A stretch of DNA of 64,000 nt from Rhabditoides inermis. Taxonomy: Eukaryota; Nematoda; Chromadorea; Rhabditida; Rhabditidae. Shown here piece after piece: positions 48,221-59,722 of the stretch; position 1 is the stretch's first letter, and each line of letters starts with the position of its first letter. Both the position numbers and the translations under genes were made by a program. The notes under the pieces were generated by a model that saw only the letters and a list, made by a program, of their open reading frames with translations, searched no databases and was not told where the DNA came from. Where the stretch lies: positions 791,001 to 855,000 of the forward strand of contig CAWZYM010000331.1 in the NCBI GenBank assembly GCA_963966185.1. Reading direction: 5' to 3'.

Positions 48221-49725
48221 GATATAGAGAGAAAGGGAGAAAGGGAGAGAGAGACTTCCTAGGCCCACCTCCACCTCCGACCATTCGAGGGCCACATTGT
48301 GCGCGCTTTGTTCAAGGCTACCGGGGCACTCATCACCTATGGCATCATGCGGTGGGTTGGAGGAAATCACTTCTGTCTCCATAAAAACCGGAACTCACAA
48401 CTATTATGTATCAGTACACCGAGCCTTATGAATCCAATAATGAATCAGAATCAAATTGTTTAGCACCGACTATTTAAAATGCATTTTTCGGTGTGTACAA
48501 AACACGAGATAGACGAGATAGACATTGTTCAATTGTGTGTGCTTTTATTTCCGAAAAGACACATGCCGTTCCCTTTCAGACTGCGCGGCCTCCGCTTCAC
48601 TCTTGTGTCTGCCATCGTTCTGTGTTGTGTTCACTCGGCCGTCCATCTATCACTCGACCACATACAATACGATCACTGTCATCAACAGTTCACACATACA
48701 CAAGATGGTCGGTTCTCCAGTTTAGCTGACTGAATACAAGGTGCTAGTCGTCCAGAAATTTGTCCAAGCAAGGACAATCTGATTTGGTCGATTTCTCATC
48801 TAACCATGTTACATGACGCCAAACAAAGGCAAAACCTATACACTCACTCTTACACTGATCAAGTTTACTTTTTCACTCTAAAAGTACAAAAAGATTCCTG
48901 CCTTTCCCGTCCACCCTTCCCTCTCTTTCAGTCGCCCTGCCCGGCACTCTCTCGGACCACTCTGTCTCCCTCGGCATATTCCTACTGCGACACGTTGCCG
49001 AAGAGATGCGCGCCGCCTCACTCATCGTATGGTTCTTCGAACTGGTGCGTCTGGCTCCCACCAGTCTGGTTCCATTCACTCAATCCAGATCCCGTCCACC
49101 ATCCGTCATCACGCCTACTTTCTCTACATTGCACTCATGACCGCTCCGGCTATAGGGCTCAGCAAGTTTAGTGGACTGATGGTAGGTGGAGAGGAGGGGG
49201 GAGAGATGAGAGGGAGCGAGAGAAGGAGGCAGAGAGAGGGAGAGAGAGAGGGGAGAGAGAGGCGGAGATAGAGAGGGAAAGAGAGAGTCCCCTCTAGGAC
49301 AAGGTGATGTTCGGTGTGGGGTGGCAGTTGCGCGCGTGCTTCCATCTGTTTCTCCTTCCCCTCTTCCTCGCCCTCTATCACTATGACCTCGCCCCCGTCA
49401 CAGTCGCCGACCTAGACAACAGCCACAACAACAACAACAAGTGGGTGGACAGCAGATTCTATCGATACACTAATTCAGTCATCATCCCCCCTCTCTCTCT
49501 CCGTATTCCTATCTTCCTCCCTCTCACTCTCTCTTCCCTCTACCATCATTTATAGCGCTCGTAACATTGGAATGCAGGAGATGTATCAGATTTGATACAT
49601 CTCCTGTATTCCAATGTCCTATAGATTCCAATCCCCCCATTTGCAGGCTGATGTACTCTCTGGATGAGACTGAAGTAGATCATCAGGCGGAAGCCGAGCG
49701 ATTCCACAACGAGCAGAACGTTTAG
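43124..49725 (+). CDS. SLC22-like major facilitator transporter with a long basic N-terminal extension
   Basis: Twenty-nine exons join in phase to 868 residues, from an ATG at 43124 (weak start choice) to TAG at 49725. Key exons: 43197-43280, 43339-43428, 43475-43534, 43587-43658, 43712-43774, 43819-43940, 43982-44099, 44309-44337, 44377-44442, 44513-44596, 44761-44862, 45100-45132, 45456-45540, 45886-45990, 46039-46096, 46211-46334, 46899-47012, 47138-47266, 47519-47646, 47770-47830, 47905-47975, 48041-48176, 48263-48351, 48580-48707, 48932-49044, 49089-49181, 49298-49440, 49647-49725. Residues 1-345 are Lys/Ser/Pro-rich and probably cytosolic and disordered, with repeated PPKS(D/E)G. From about 346 there are many hydrophobic segments; REW...FIEECYSSVLLSMN fits the SLC22 post-TM6 (RW...ESPRWLL) region and FFELIPSTIR fits the TM11 ELxPTxxR motif. 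The substrate is unknown. It is diverged from typical members. Confidence 0.6.
46335..46890 (+). repeat. About 550 nt purine (GA/GGGA) tract in a transporter intron
   Basis: Almost pure A/G on +, with blocks of GA, GGGA and GGGGGA and a few short interspersed repeats such as GATAGATAGAGTAGAGA. It makes up nearly the whole intron between 46334 and 46899. Long frames across it encode Arg/Glu/Gly or Ser/Leu/Pro runs only. Confidence 0.95.
49564..49617. repeat. 54-nt near-perfect palindrome in the last transporter intron
   Basis: ACATTGGAATGCAGGAGATG and the matching right arm pair over about 25 nt with one mismatch and almost no loop. The transcript would form a tight hairpin. The small loop speaks against a standard miRNA precursor. 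Confidence 0.85.
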
Positions 49726-50047
49726 ATCCGATTCTTACAACTTTTAAAAGACTCTTATTATTACTCTTGACTTCCTCTTATTTGTTTGCGTATTGTTAAG
49801 GTGCTTGAATTACAGCTTTTAATTGATGGTCCATTATCGAAAACGTTATTGTTGTGATAAATACGATTTATTAATGATTAGAGACACTCGCATCTCGAAA
49901 TACAACGTATCGAATAAAGGAACCAACAACTGGAGAGATACTTACTCCCTGCTACATTTGAGCCTATAGGCCCTACTCTCTCTCCCTCTCTCTCTCTCTC
50001 TCCCCCTCTTTCTCTCCCTCTCTCCCCCCTCTTTCTCCCCCCTCTCT
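49726..50047. other. Convergent 3' region between the transporter and the - strand gene
   Basis: No coding sequence. It contains the 3'UTRs of two convergent genes and a CT tract at about 49978-50045 immediately beyond the stop of the - strand gene. Confidence 0.55.
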
Positions 50048-51711
50048 CTATCCCTTGTACGCCTTGCCCTCCTTGGCCAGTTTGAGCGAGACCTGTACGA
50101 ACTTTGGCAGCTCGCTGTTCGGGAAGCACAGCCCGTACTGCTCCACACAGTCGTCCAGGTACTGGAAGAAAAAAATATACGATATCAAACGAATCGGATT
50201 ACGATTGGGCTAACAGCATTTGCATATTTTCGACTTTCCATACAGTCTCATGCAACCACGTCAAACTGTGCAACGTCCTTTCTTTGAAGCTTGTAGCATT
50301 CCCACCCAGTCCCCCCCCCCTCCCCCACCTCCTTATCGACCAGCAGTCTGTCGACCATCGTTGCCCCGCACGGGTGGTAGCTGCGGGACTTCTCTGAACA
50401 GACAGGATACACCTCCCCCTTCTCATGTTATGCCAGCACATAGCTATGTACGCTTTCCGTGAGAGACAGAGAGAAACAGAGGGAGAGAGAGGGGGGAGAG
50501 AGAGAAAGAGAGAAAGAGAAAGGGAGAGAGAGGGGGGAGAGAGAGAAAGAGAGAGAGAGAAAGAGAGAGGAGAAAGTGAGAGAGAGAGAGAGAGAGAGAG
50601 ACTCACGCATCTCTCCGCACTGGCTGCACTGGTATCTGTTTCCGCTCTTGCTGGCTGGCACATGTGTGACACAGTGATCGAAGGCCCCTCGCGTGTACTG
50701 GTAGTCGATGATCGAAGGGGGACACTCCTGCAAACAGGGAATGGATCAGTCTTCACTCCTCCCTGCACCTAGAGACAGTCGAATCAAAGAAATCGACACT
50801 CCTACAAACATACTGCTGTATCGGTCTTCACGTATCTAGACACTATCGAATCGGAGCATTTGGTCACTACAAGTTATCATTTGAAAATACGTGAGCACTA
50901 TGTTTCACCACCACATACTAATTACTGGACATCCAAATTCAACAATAGATCGATACTTGCCATTGTCTTCAAGAAAACTGATCAGAACAACATACATATC
51001 ATGAGGACTGAACCAAATTCAAAAAAAGATGATTGAATAAAGTCTTCAAGGTCCCCCTCCCTCACCCACCATGCACTTGACGGGCCCGCCACTCGATCCG
51101 CCAGTCATCGTGTCGGCCAGGCGCTTCCTCTTAGGCGGCTTTCTCTTGCTGCTCCATGAAGGCGGCTCCACAGGCTCCTCCTGACAACACATATCTCTCT
51201 CTCTCTCTCTCTCCCCCCCCTCACCTGCACTGTCTGTGTCTCCTCCACCGCGAATAGTGCGTGTGCCGCATCCACCACCCCTCCTCCTTCCCCTTCCGTC
51301 GGAGAGCCACGATCCGATTGCGACGAGTGGGGCAGCTGGAGGAGAACTCATTCATCCTACTAGATTCCTCTTTCCTCGGCCATTTGGAGAATGACCAACA
51401 TAGGAGAGCACGTTCCATTTTGTATTTGTACCCCTGAACTCTTCTTCTTTATACATTACGACTTCATCAGTCATATGAAAGATGCCAATAGGAGAGTGGT
51501 TGTTCCGATTGGATTAGTGGTCTGTGCTAGACTGAATCCCCTTGTACCCCCGTTATACTTCCCCCCTCGAACCTCCCCCGCCTGCTCTGCTTTCGGCAGC
51601 CAGCCGAACGACGGTTTCATGTCGAGCACCAGGCTGTTGTCCGGCTGCTGCTCGGTCGAGGGCGAGTCCTGAATCTCTCTCTCTCTCTCTCTCTCTCTCC
51701 CTCCCTCCCTC

Positions 51712-51742
<31 letters not shown>

Positions 51743-52306
51743 GTCAGGTGTGCTAGCTGTACCGTAATTCTCACCTGGTATCCGAACTCCATCCCGCCGG
51801 CTGTTCCCATGTCCGTCTCCAGCCCCGCCCCTCCCACACTCGGCATGTGCTCATCCGGACCGCACGCCACCGAAGAGAACGCCACAGGCTGCGGCTCGTA
51901 CTGAAAACACGAGAAAACTGTCTTACTATAAATAATTTTTTTCGCAGTAAGCGGTCAGTCTCTTTTCAGGACGTCTCAAAAGCTCCCGGGGACAGTGCTG
52001 TTTGGAGATGTTTCAATTGTCACTCCACCTCCATCTCGCAATCCACTCTCGCCCCACTCACCTTGGCCTCAATCTTCCTGAGTCTGGCCAGCTCTCCACC
52101 GAACACCACGTTCTCCGGGAAGTACGAGTTCATCACTCCGATCGAACAGAAGAACTGGAAGGTGAATCTCTATTCTTTCCTCCTTCCCTTTCTCCCTCCC
52201 TCCCTTTTTTTCTCTTTCTCTCTCTCTCTCTCTCTCTTCTCACCTTCACAATCAAGTCGTAGCGATCAAAGTCCTTTGGCAATTCACCCACCACAAAGTT
52301 TGCCAT
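50048..52306 (-). CDS. Unrecognised protein with basic patch and Cys-rich C-terminal region
   Basis: Nine exons join in phase to 299 residues: 52244-52306, 52062-52154, 51775-51900, 51573-51668, 51225-51335, 51070-51180, 50607-50727, 50329-50393, 50048-50161. The ATG follows a TTTCAG acceptor by one nucleotide, so it is probably trans-spliced. The N-terminus (MANFVVGELPKDFDRYDLIVK, then FFCSIGVMNSYFPENVVFGG) looks folded. The middle is acidic/Gly/Ser-rich and probably disordered. SSKRKPPKRKR is a clear basic nuclear-localisation-type patch. The C-terminal third has CSQC, HPC, DDC and GLC cysteines that might bind zinc, though no named finger fits. A nuclear, perhaps DNA- or protein-binding, role is inference only. 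Its neighbours are convergent with it on one side and PIG-T, same strand, 770 nt upstream. Confidence 0.7.
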
Positions 52307-53075
52307 TCTGAAATTTGTTAATGAAAGTCGCTGAACAATAAATAAAGACGGCACGGATCGATAAGAAGAAGTGAAATGGAGAGTGCGCTGCGGGCACAGA
52401 CTGAGCGGCCTCTCTCTCGCAGTGAGAGACAGAGAGAGTGCGCGAAACGAGAGGGTGCGGTGGGGAGAGACGGTGAAAGGAAGTGAGATGCATGGGTGGG
52501 GTGAGAGAGCGCGGGAAGAAGACACGGTGAGAGACGCGGAGACACAAGGGATACAACAGAGAGAGAATGCGGGAGATGCAGTGAGACGAGTCGAGAGACG
52601 ATGGGAAGGAGAGAGAGCGCAGACGGGTGAGCGTGGCAAGAGGCCTATGAGCGGAGACAGATGTGTGAGAGATAGCGAGCGAGAGAGTGTGGGTGTGAGA
52701 GAAGGAGAGATAGGCTGGGAGAGAAGAGATGGCCAATACACTATTGCGTGATAACCAAGGTAGCCAAACTCAATGCGCACACGCTGCAACGACAGGTAAG
52801 AGGCAGGACTAGGAAACCTTCCATAATCAATCAACACTGAATGAACTTCCACAAATTTTTCCATAAAACAATTTATTTACATCACAAAACACATATATAA
52901 ATGTACCCACGCAGTCAGCATCACATCAGATCGCAAATAAATAAGCGTCCCCACAAAATTACAAACTCCCGGATCAAATAAAACTACGACAATAGTGAGC
53001 TGGAAGAGGTAATGACATAAATGAGTGGGTAGCAGGAGCCATTCCGGCCAGTGCGCTCTCTCCTCCTCCCGCTCC
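52307..53075. other. Region between PIG-T and the Cys-rich gene
   Basis: Same-strand spacer. It contains a poly(A) signal for PIG-T on - at 52872-52877 and a purine-rich, GAGA-rich tract at 52370-52740 that holds only low-complexity frames. The spacing (about 560 nt from that signal to the next acceptor) is long for an operon. Confidence 0.5.
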
Positions 53076-56000
53076 TCACATCTTGATATCGTTGAGCCTC
53101 TCCACCTGCCTCTCCACTATGCGACGCATCTCGCTCAGAGTGATCTGCAACACGCCTCATCTTACCCCTCTCAGGTTCACACTTTTATCCAACACCTATC
53201 AGTGGCCGTCTCCCTTTCCCTTTCCCTCCCTCCCTCCCACTTCTTCTTTCTATCATCCCCCACCTGGTTGTACTCTGCATAGCATGCGAGTGCCAGTACA
53301 GCCAGTAGCAGTAGTCGGCTGGCGCGCCGCCACCACGGAGTCAGAGGGAGCACGCCGTACGGGATCAGCCTGCAACCAGCACACACTCTCATGTCATGTC
53401 ACACTATACTATACGATCACATAAAGACGACCGGGGCGATTCGGTTCCCTACAGAAATATCCCCACCCAGGCAGTGTGTGTTGATACCCCGCAGTACGGG
53501 ATCAGCCTGCAACCAACACACACTCTCAGATGCCATGATACACTAAACCACAACTACTGCTATTCGAAAAAGCTCCTTCAAAATGCCTTCGGACCACGGT
53601 GTTTGGCCGTGATCGAAACCAATGTCGAAAAAATGTTCTCCTCCCCCCCCTCTCCTCTACCCACATCTTGGTGCTGAACTCGTGTACTGGTCCGAAGCAC
53701 AGGCTGACGGCGGTCGCCACGAAGCAGATCACATTGAACGGCATCGAGAAGTCGGGCACTGGCAGAGTGACCAGGAGGGCGTTCGAGTAGAATGCGAGAG
53801 GGCTGCAATCGACAAGTGCTGAGAGTGTGGGCGTGTTGTCTCTCTTCGGAACAGCTCCTTCAAAGCATCTTCCGAACACTCCGAACAAGTGTCGAAGAGT
53901 TTCAAAGAGACTGATTTCACGATCAATTTTCCCTGTCTCACCTATCCTCTCCGTCCTTCCTCTCCTCGTCGACCACCTCCAGAACAGCTGCCGGCAAGTA
54001 CACCCCGTGATTCGCATCCGGAGGGTACTCGACCATCCTGAAACGAACACCCAATTGTTCCAAATTTCGACAGCACTACTATCCCCCTACAAACAAATTT
54101 ACTAGTACGCTGATTATACACATACACACGATATCAGTTGCGTGCGAGGTGATGTGTGTGGAGGTAATTATCAGTGCACGAATAGCGAGCATACACGCAG
54201 GCAGCGGATTACCGTGCGCGCCTCTCGGGATCTCTTTCAATCCTCACTCATTCTACCTCATTTCCTCGCATGCGAATAGTCAGCTAATGAGGCTCCAATC
54301 GCTCATATTTCAAGTATCCACCTCAAATTATTCATTTCAGAATCAAAATGAGTTTTATAACTACCGAGAAGAGGAGTGCACAAGAGGTGCGTAAAAGTTT
54401 CACCATAGATCACATCTATTAAGACACTCGCGCATCTTGGTGACTCCTACTGGAGCACTAACAACGACGACCAGCTCTCCAAAGATTCCGAGTTGCGCGT
54501 TCCCATTCCAATGTTCGACATGTCGCAATCGCTGATTCGCCAACTTTCGCTTCTCGACCCGAAAGAGCCGAGTAAAAACCGCGGCCCGAATCCGATCAAT
54601 GCTCTTCCGGTGGTTTCTCGAGGACTACCAGTTTCGCATAGACTGATGGCAGATCAGAATAGGACTGAGCGGCACCAGTGTCAGGTACCAAGTATTATCT
54701 CGAATCAAATGGGTAATGTTTTGCTCTAGGTTTGCAAAAATGGCTACAACTATCCAAGCAACAAGTGGTACCAGCACTCGCGCAACCACTTCATATATCA
54801 GCATCGTATCCAGTGTCGCACATGCGGAATGAAGACGACGTGTGAGTGAACAATACGATTATATATTTATTGAAGCTGTCTCACTTCAGCGTATTGCCGT
54901 TGGTATCGTCACACGCACGGTATACTCACGCGCGATCACTGGTTTCCACTTCTCACTATCGATGAGTATGTGAGTATTATCTCATATACAGATAGCAGAC
55001 TGTCCGCGAATCTCCAAGACCGGAAAGCGCTGGTAGTCGTTAGGCGCCTGGTTTTTTGCTAAAAAAAATAATGTTTCAGCATAGATCTGAACACGCGCGA
55101 CTTTTCAAGCTGTGCTTCCCGAAAGCCCCTGTTCCGACATATCTACTCAGGTGAGAAGACATATATTGAAAAATTAAAGTTTTTGTTTTCAGTGACAAAG
55201 AAAAATTCGAAGAATAACATTCTGAAATTCGGACGACTCGCCACTCCGTCTCTGATCACTTTGTTCCCTCAAGAACAAATATCTGAACATGCATTTGATA
55301 AAGTGATACAGTCGTACTTCCTCACAGTCAAAAATATTTCTGTTTCTATCATAAACCACAACTTTGAATTTTATTCACGCACACATTTCCCGAACGATGA
55401 ATTTGCAAGTGCGCGAGCGCGCGCGATATTTTTTTGCGCTCTTTCGCCTGGCAACTCCCCTGCCTCACTCACTCACCTGAGGAATGCCTTGTCGAACCGC
55501 ATCTCGAGTGCGCACTCCTGCCCGCCCGCCATCCTCCACTCCCACTCCAGCTGTGCCGGTCGCCGCCGAGTCTCCGCCGCCGTCCACCTCCGAACCAGCG
55601 GCTGCACCGTCTCCTGAAGTGGGGGTCAGCATCTTCGAAACGCAGCCGAATGTCTTCGAAACATTTCGGAATTGCCTCTCAAATAACCGCAGAACACTTC
55701 GGAATGCCTTGCTATCCCTTCAAAACACTTTGGAATTACTTTCCAAGAAACTGACCGTGACCTGAGGGACACTGTGAACATATTCCACCACTCGCACTCA
55801 CCATGTTGCCATCCCTGGTGCACTGCATGCGAATCGAGTGGTAGCGCACGTGCACGAACCAGGGCAGAACGAGCGAGAGCCGCAGCCGGCGCGTCTGTAT
55901 CGATCGGTCATCGCCCATCACACTCCCCTCCACCCACCTCTTCTCCATCCCGCATGCTCACCACGTGCTGCATCGCGTTCCGCCACTCGCCGCTGCCCAG

Positions 56001-58738
56001 CCGGGAGTGCACTCTGAATAATCACCCTCAATTCACCACTTATTTCAAACTTTTTTGCGCGCAAACAATTCCCGCACAACTGCACATGCATCCATGCGTA
56101 TCGATCGCTCATGTCGATCGCGCACTATCCATGAATTCTTTTGTGCGGTGGCAGATTTGCACATCAATGTAGCTCTACCTGATAGCGGCTCCCTCGCGGC
56201 GCTTGGTCAGGTCGATCTTCTCTCCAGCATACGTGCCGGCCACAGAGAACCCGCCCTCGGCGTCAGCTGAAGCAGCGGCGGCGCGCACATCGAATACCGC
56301 ATAGTCGCGCCCATTCAGCTTCATCTCCCTCAAAGGGGTTGGGGTCAGAGAAAGAGTCTGAAAAAAGAAAATCAATACTGAAAGCACGTGTCCATCCACC
56401 CACCGGTCGATCCTTGTACACGAGGATATCGCTCGAATCCGCGACACCACAAGAGCCCGCGATTCTCCGGCCGAACATCTGCAAGGGTTTATCGAAATAA
56501 TCATCGAACAAAACTGAAGGCCGCACCTCGTCAACCCTCCAGTCGGCGGAACGAGTCTTCAACGGCACGTCAAAAACGACTGCCAATGAGAGAGACAGCT
56601 TCCAGGAGCACTGCGCACCCTGCAACAACAAGGTCAAGCGTGGCAGGACGTGACATCCTTTCTTCACCTCGCACGCCTTTCGCGCGGTCACGCTCATAGA
56701 ATGAAAGAGAGACTCGTACAGGCGGGACGGGCTCAGAAGACTCACGAGACCATTCTGAAGAAGGCGATTACAATTACTGAAACAACAACAGCAAGCATCT
56801 CACCGAAGCGCACGGCAAAAGCTTCCGCCACGGGGTGAGATTCTCGGTGCACACCGTCTCCCCGGACAGAGTGCCGTATCTGAAAAGACTTGGTCAAAAA
56901 GGAAACAGCGGGAAGCTATGTACCTTAGTTGCGTTCCAGTCCTGGATCCGAAAGTGGCGCGCGGCTCGGCCGTTTGCGCCTTGAGCACATCACCGAGAGA
57001 GGCGCAGAACATGCCGTTGAGGGTTTGAACCAGGTGCCGCCATCGCTCATCCACCGTCCTGCAACACAAATGATAATTTAAAAAAAAGTTTTCAATTGAA
57101 TTTTAGTTTTTTTACCGCGCAAAATTATCGTGGCGGGACCATTACTGAATATCATTTTATCCATTACAGTGTGGAGTAAAACTGCATTGATTATCGAAAC
57201 ATGAAAGAATACGTTACATTCGGATTTTGTTGTTTAAATTTGTTTTTTTTTCTGCTTATTGCAGGAATGTAAAATTACGCAGAAATATACTCTGAATTGC
57301 AGATGTGACAGCTGATGTTTGCTGGAGGGTGAACCCCAGGATTCACGGAGACGAGATCAACGACGACGACGACCAAGCTAGGGTGCAAAGCGAGATCAAC
57401 GACGAGCTCGAAAGAAGGAGAGGACAGGAAAGGATGGTGAGTGGTTGAATCTTGAGTCCTGTGATTATGTATCAGAATTCATGTTGTTTAGCGGTTCGAA
57501 CCAGCCGGACCGTGTATTTGAGTGTTCGAATCAGCTGGACGTGGAGATCGTGGAAATACCACTCGTCTCACTCTCAGCTCTCCTCTGCTCTTCTCACTAA
57601 AGGTACACCCGATATTTGCATCCCATTTACATCAACTGTTTAGGCGGTTTGCGTCTCCAAGCCCGTTTGCCAGTGCACACTTTCCCGACGAACAACTACT
57701 GAGGACCTTGTCTTCCCCCACAGCAACCTGTCACCACTGTCACATCCACCTTTTGGTAACTCATCTACTTTCTCTTTCAACTTCTGTGTGTGTGTGTGTG
57801 CGCGCGAGGTTTTCTCTTCTTAATTTTTACCTCCTAAAGCGTAAGATTACTTTGCGTAATTCACAAACCATGAGAACGACTACTCTTGTTTCTGAACGTA
57901 GAAGAGGAAACCTTGTTGACACCCCCTCTCCCTCTCCCACTCGGTGCTTTCATTCCCTGTGGAAATCATTCCCCGGGAAATCCTATCGTCATCCACAGTG
58001 GTAGGATGTGTACAGCAGTTCTCGTATTTTTCGATGGTCCCATGAGTCTTTCACTTCCCGGCAGAATTCGTTCGCCGGACCCCGTTGCAGCACGGCTGTG
58101 ACGGTATGTACAGAATTGTCTTGTCTGTTTTCCCACTTTGTCTTTCATAGGGCGGATGCGTCCCCCGACCTTGTACAGTGGTGTTGTTGTGTTCTGTTGT
58201 CTGTCTCTTTGAATAAAGCGCTTATCGCCCACCCGTAGTTGTGGTCGATCCACGCCCACACACTGGCTCCGACCGAGGAGGCGGGCTGCGGCGGCGCGCC
58301 CCACTCGGCACGCCAGCTGGAATATGGAGAGGAGTGAGGGTGGGAAGAAGGGAGGGATGCCCTTCTCATACACTCACCTCGCCTGCTGCATTGCTACTCG
58401 CCACTCGCGCACCCCATAGTGACGACTCAGCTCCGCCGCCAGCCGGGGGTACAGCTCAAAGTCCGTGCCTGAAAGAGGATGGGTTGGCCCACACACGCTT
58501 GCGATCATCTCAAAAGCTACAAACATTTACCCGTACAACAAATACAGGATACCGTATGAAACCCGCAAGTCTGTCAGGGATACGGTGGGAATTACGAACC
58601 GTTCACGTTGCTCGTCTCGACTTGGAACGTGAAGTGAGCGAGCATGTTCTCTGTCGGCAGTCTGCGCAGCTCCAGCCGTTCCGCATACCTGTCAGGCACA
58701 CTCGCCCCCACTGCTGCTATCAATAGCAGCACGAGCAT
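53076..58738 (-). CDS. PIGT: GPI transamidase subunit PIG-T
   Basis: Sixteen exons on - join in phase to 557 residues (human about 578): 58600-58738, 58378-58468, 58233-58316, 56924-57058, 56804-56879, 56668-56754, 56527-56619, 56404-56478, 56179-56357, 55938-56013, 55802-55894, 55477-55613, 53942-54037, 53665-53802, 53264-53369, 53076-53144. Recognised stretches are [64 protein letters not shown] and [15 protein letters not shown], all in PIG-T order. A signal peptide ([13 protein letters not shown]) leads into the ER lumen, and a C-terminal membrane segment ([13 protein letters not shown]) follows. In the complex, PIG-T stabilises the catalytic PIG-K subunit that attaches GPI anchors. The ATG sits one nt after a TTTACAG acceptor and 248 nt downstream of the eIF2D stop, which suggests operon expression with trans-splicing. 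Introns 3 and 12 hold nested + strand genes. Confidence 0.93.
54348..55217 (+). CDS. Small zinc-finger-like protein nested in a PIG-T intron
   Basis: Six exons join in phase to 195 residues: 54348-54386, 54424-54684, 54730-54841, 54890-54969, 55080-55150, 55193-55217 (TAA). The ATG lies 7 nt after a TTTCAG acceptor. The N-terminal half has no known domain ([19 protein letters not shown]). The C-terminal half has two Cys/His clusters: CQVC-x13-H-x3-H, and CRTC-x12-H with a further HTH...H. This resembles two diverged C2H2 fingers; the order of ligands also recalls the Nanos finger but does not match it. Binding of nucleic acid is possible. The whole gene lies inside PIG-T intron 12 (54038-55476) on the opposite strand. 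The first intron (37 nt) is very short and ends TTAAG rather than TTTCAG. Confidence 0.6.
57303..58212 (+). CDS. Unrecognised gene nested in PIG-T intron 3, five in-phase exons
   Basis: Exons 57303-57436, 57644-57755, 57902-58000, 58065-58103 and 58151-58212 chain in phase (1-0-1-1-1) to a TGA that overlaps an AATAAA at 58212-58217. The first visible exon is acidic and coiled-coil-like ([24 protein letters not shown]). Later exons carry scattered Cys ([21 protein letters not shown]) and end in a hydrophobic Cys-containing tail ([11 protein letters not shown]). No family is recognised. The 5' exon is missing: an ATG at about 57204 opens a signal-like hydrophobic frame but does not join in phase. 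The 3' end stops about 20 nt before PIG-T exon 3 on the other strand. Confidence 0.45.
58212..58217 (+). other. Poly(A) signal overlapping the nested gene's stop
   Basis: TGAATAAA merges the stop codon and AATAAA, so this nested transcript would have an extremely short 3'UTR, ending at or inside PIG-T exon 3 (58233-58316) in antisense. Confidence 0.5.
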
Positions 58739-58985
58739 CCTGTAAAGGAACACGGCACACACAGTCACACACACACAGGGAGGTAAGTACTTGCAGAATG
58801 GACGGTCGACCATGGTTAGCTTGTCATTCAAACACGACACGAGCGTCAAAGACTTTATAGCAATTCGTAAATCTATGCAACGACATGTAATTACAGAAAC
58901 GAGAAACAAAGCCCAAAGCGGCAACAGAAACAACACCGGACTACTGTGAAAAGAGCGAAACCCGATTATTACAATACTCTATCAT

Positions 58986-59691
58986 CTACTTCTTCTTTTT
59001 GGGTGCAAGATCGAGGCCTTCAATGTACTTCTTGTCGATCCCGTAGTCTTCCATCAAGAGCTGGCCGAGGAAGTGGATCTGAAATGCACAGGTCTCTCTC
59101 TCTCTCTCTCTTTCTCTCCTTCTCCCTCTCACCTGGTTTCCTTGTACAATGATCTGTGGTCCCTCACACTGCTGGGCCTCGCCCTGGATAGTGGCAGATG
59201 TAGCCACACCGTGCTGAAAGAAACAACCGTGAAGTGGGACAGACGGAATTGACTTATAGCCAGCACCAGAGCGATGCATTTCGATCTACCTCACTCGCAG
59301 TTCAAAACTGTGTTCTAACCTGACTTTCAGTCTAGTTCAGATCTACCCCACAGTGTGCGACCCGCGACATATTGCGAGAATACAACTGTAGCACGTCTCT
59401 TCTCGTCTCTCTTCTCACCTGTACTCGCTGGCAGAACGCCTTAGGCTCGATCTCGAAGACGGCCGTGTTGTTGATGAGCGTCACCTTCTTGTTGCCAGAC
59501 CGGGTCTCCACCTAAAATCACCAGATGAACAGACCAGTGTTGAAAAAATATTCGAACAATAAGTGATATGACATCAACATCATTATTCGCTCACCTTGAA
59601 TACGATCTTGGGAATGTTCAACTTTCGCACACGCTGTCGACCATCCGGCATAGTCAGCACAAACGACTTGGTCATCTGAACATAGTTTATC

Positions 59692-59722
<31 letters not shown>

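Noticed and set aside
49045..49064. A 20-nt or 38-nt intron in the transporter
   Set aside because: A 44-nt intron (49045-49088) ending ATCCAG is in phase and restores the SLC22 motif ELIPSTIR, so the shorter choices are not needed.
54730..54969. A Nanos-type zinc finger
   Set aside because: Spacing begins similarly (C-x2-C-x13-H) but the second half has C-x2-C-x7-C-x4-H instead of C-x2-C-x7-H-x4-C, so the Nanos pattern is not met.
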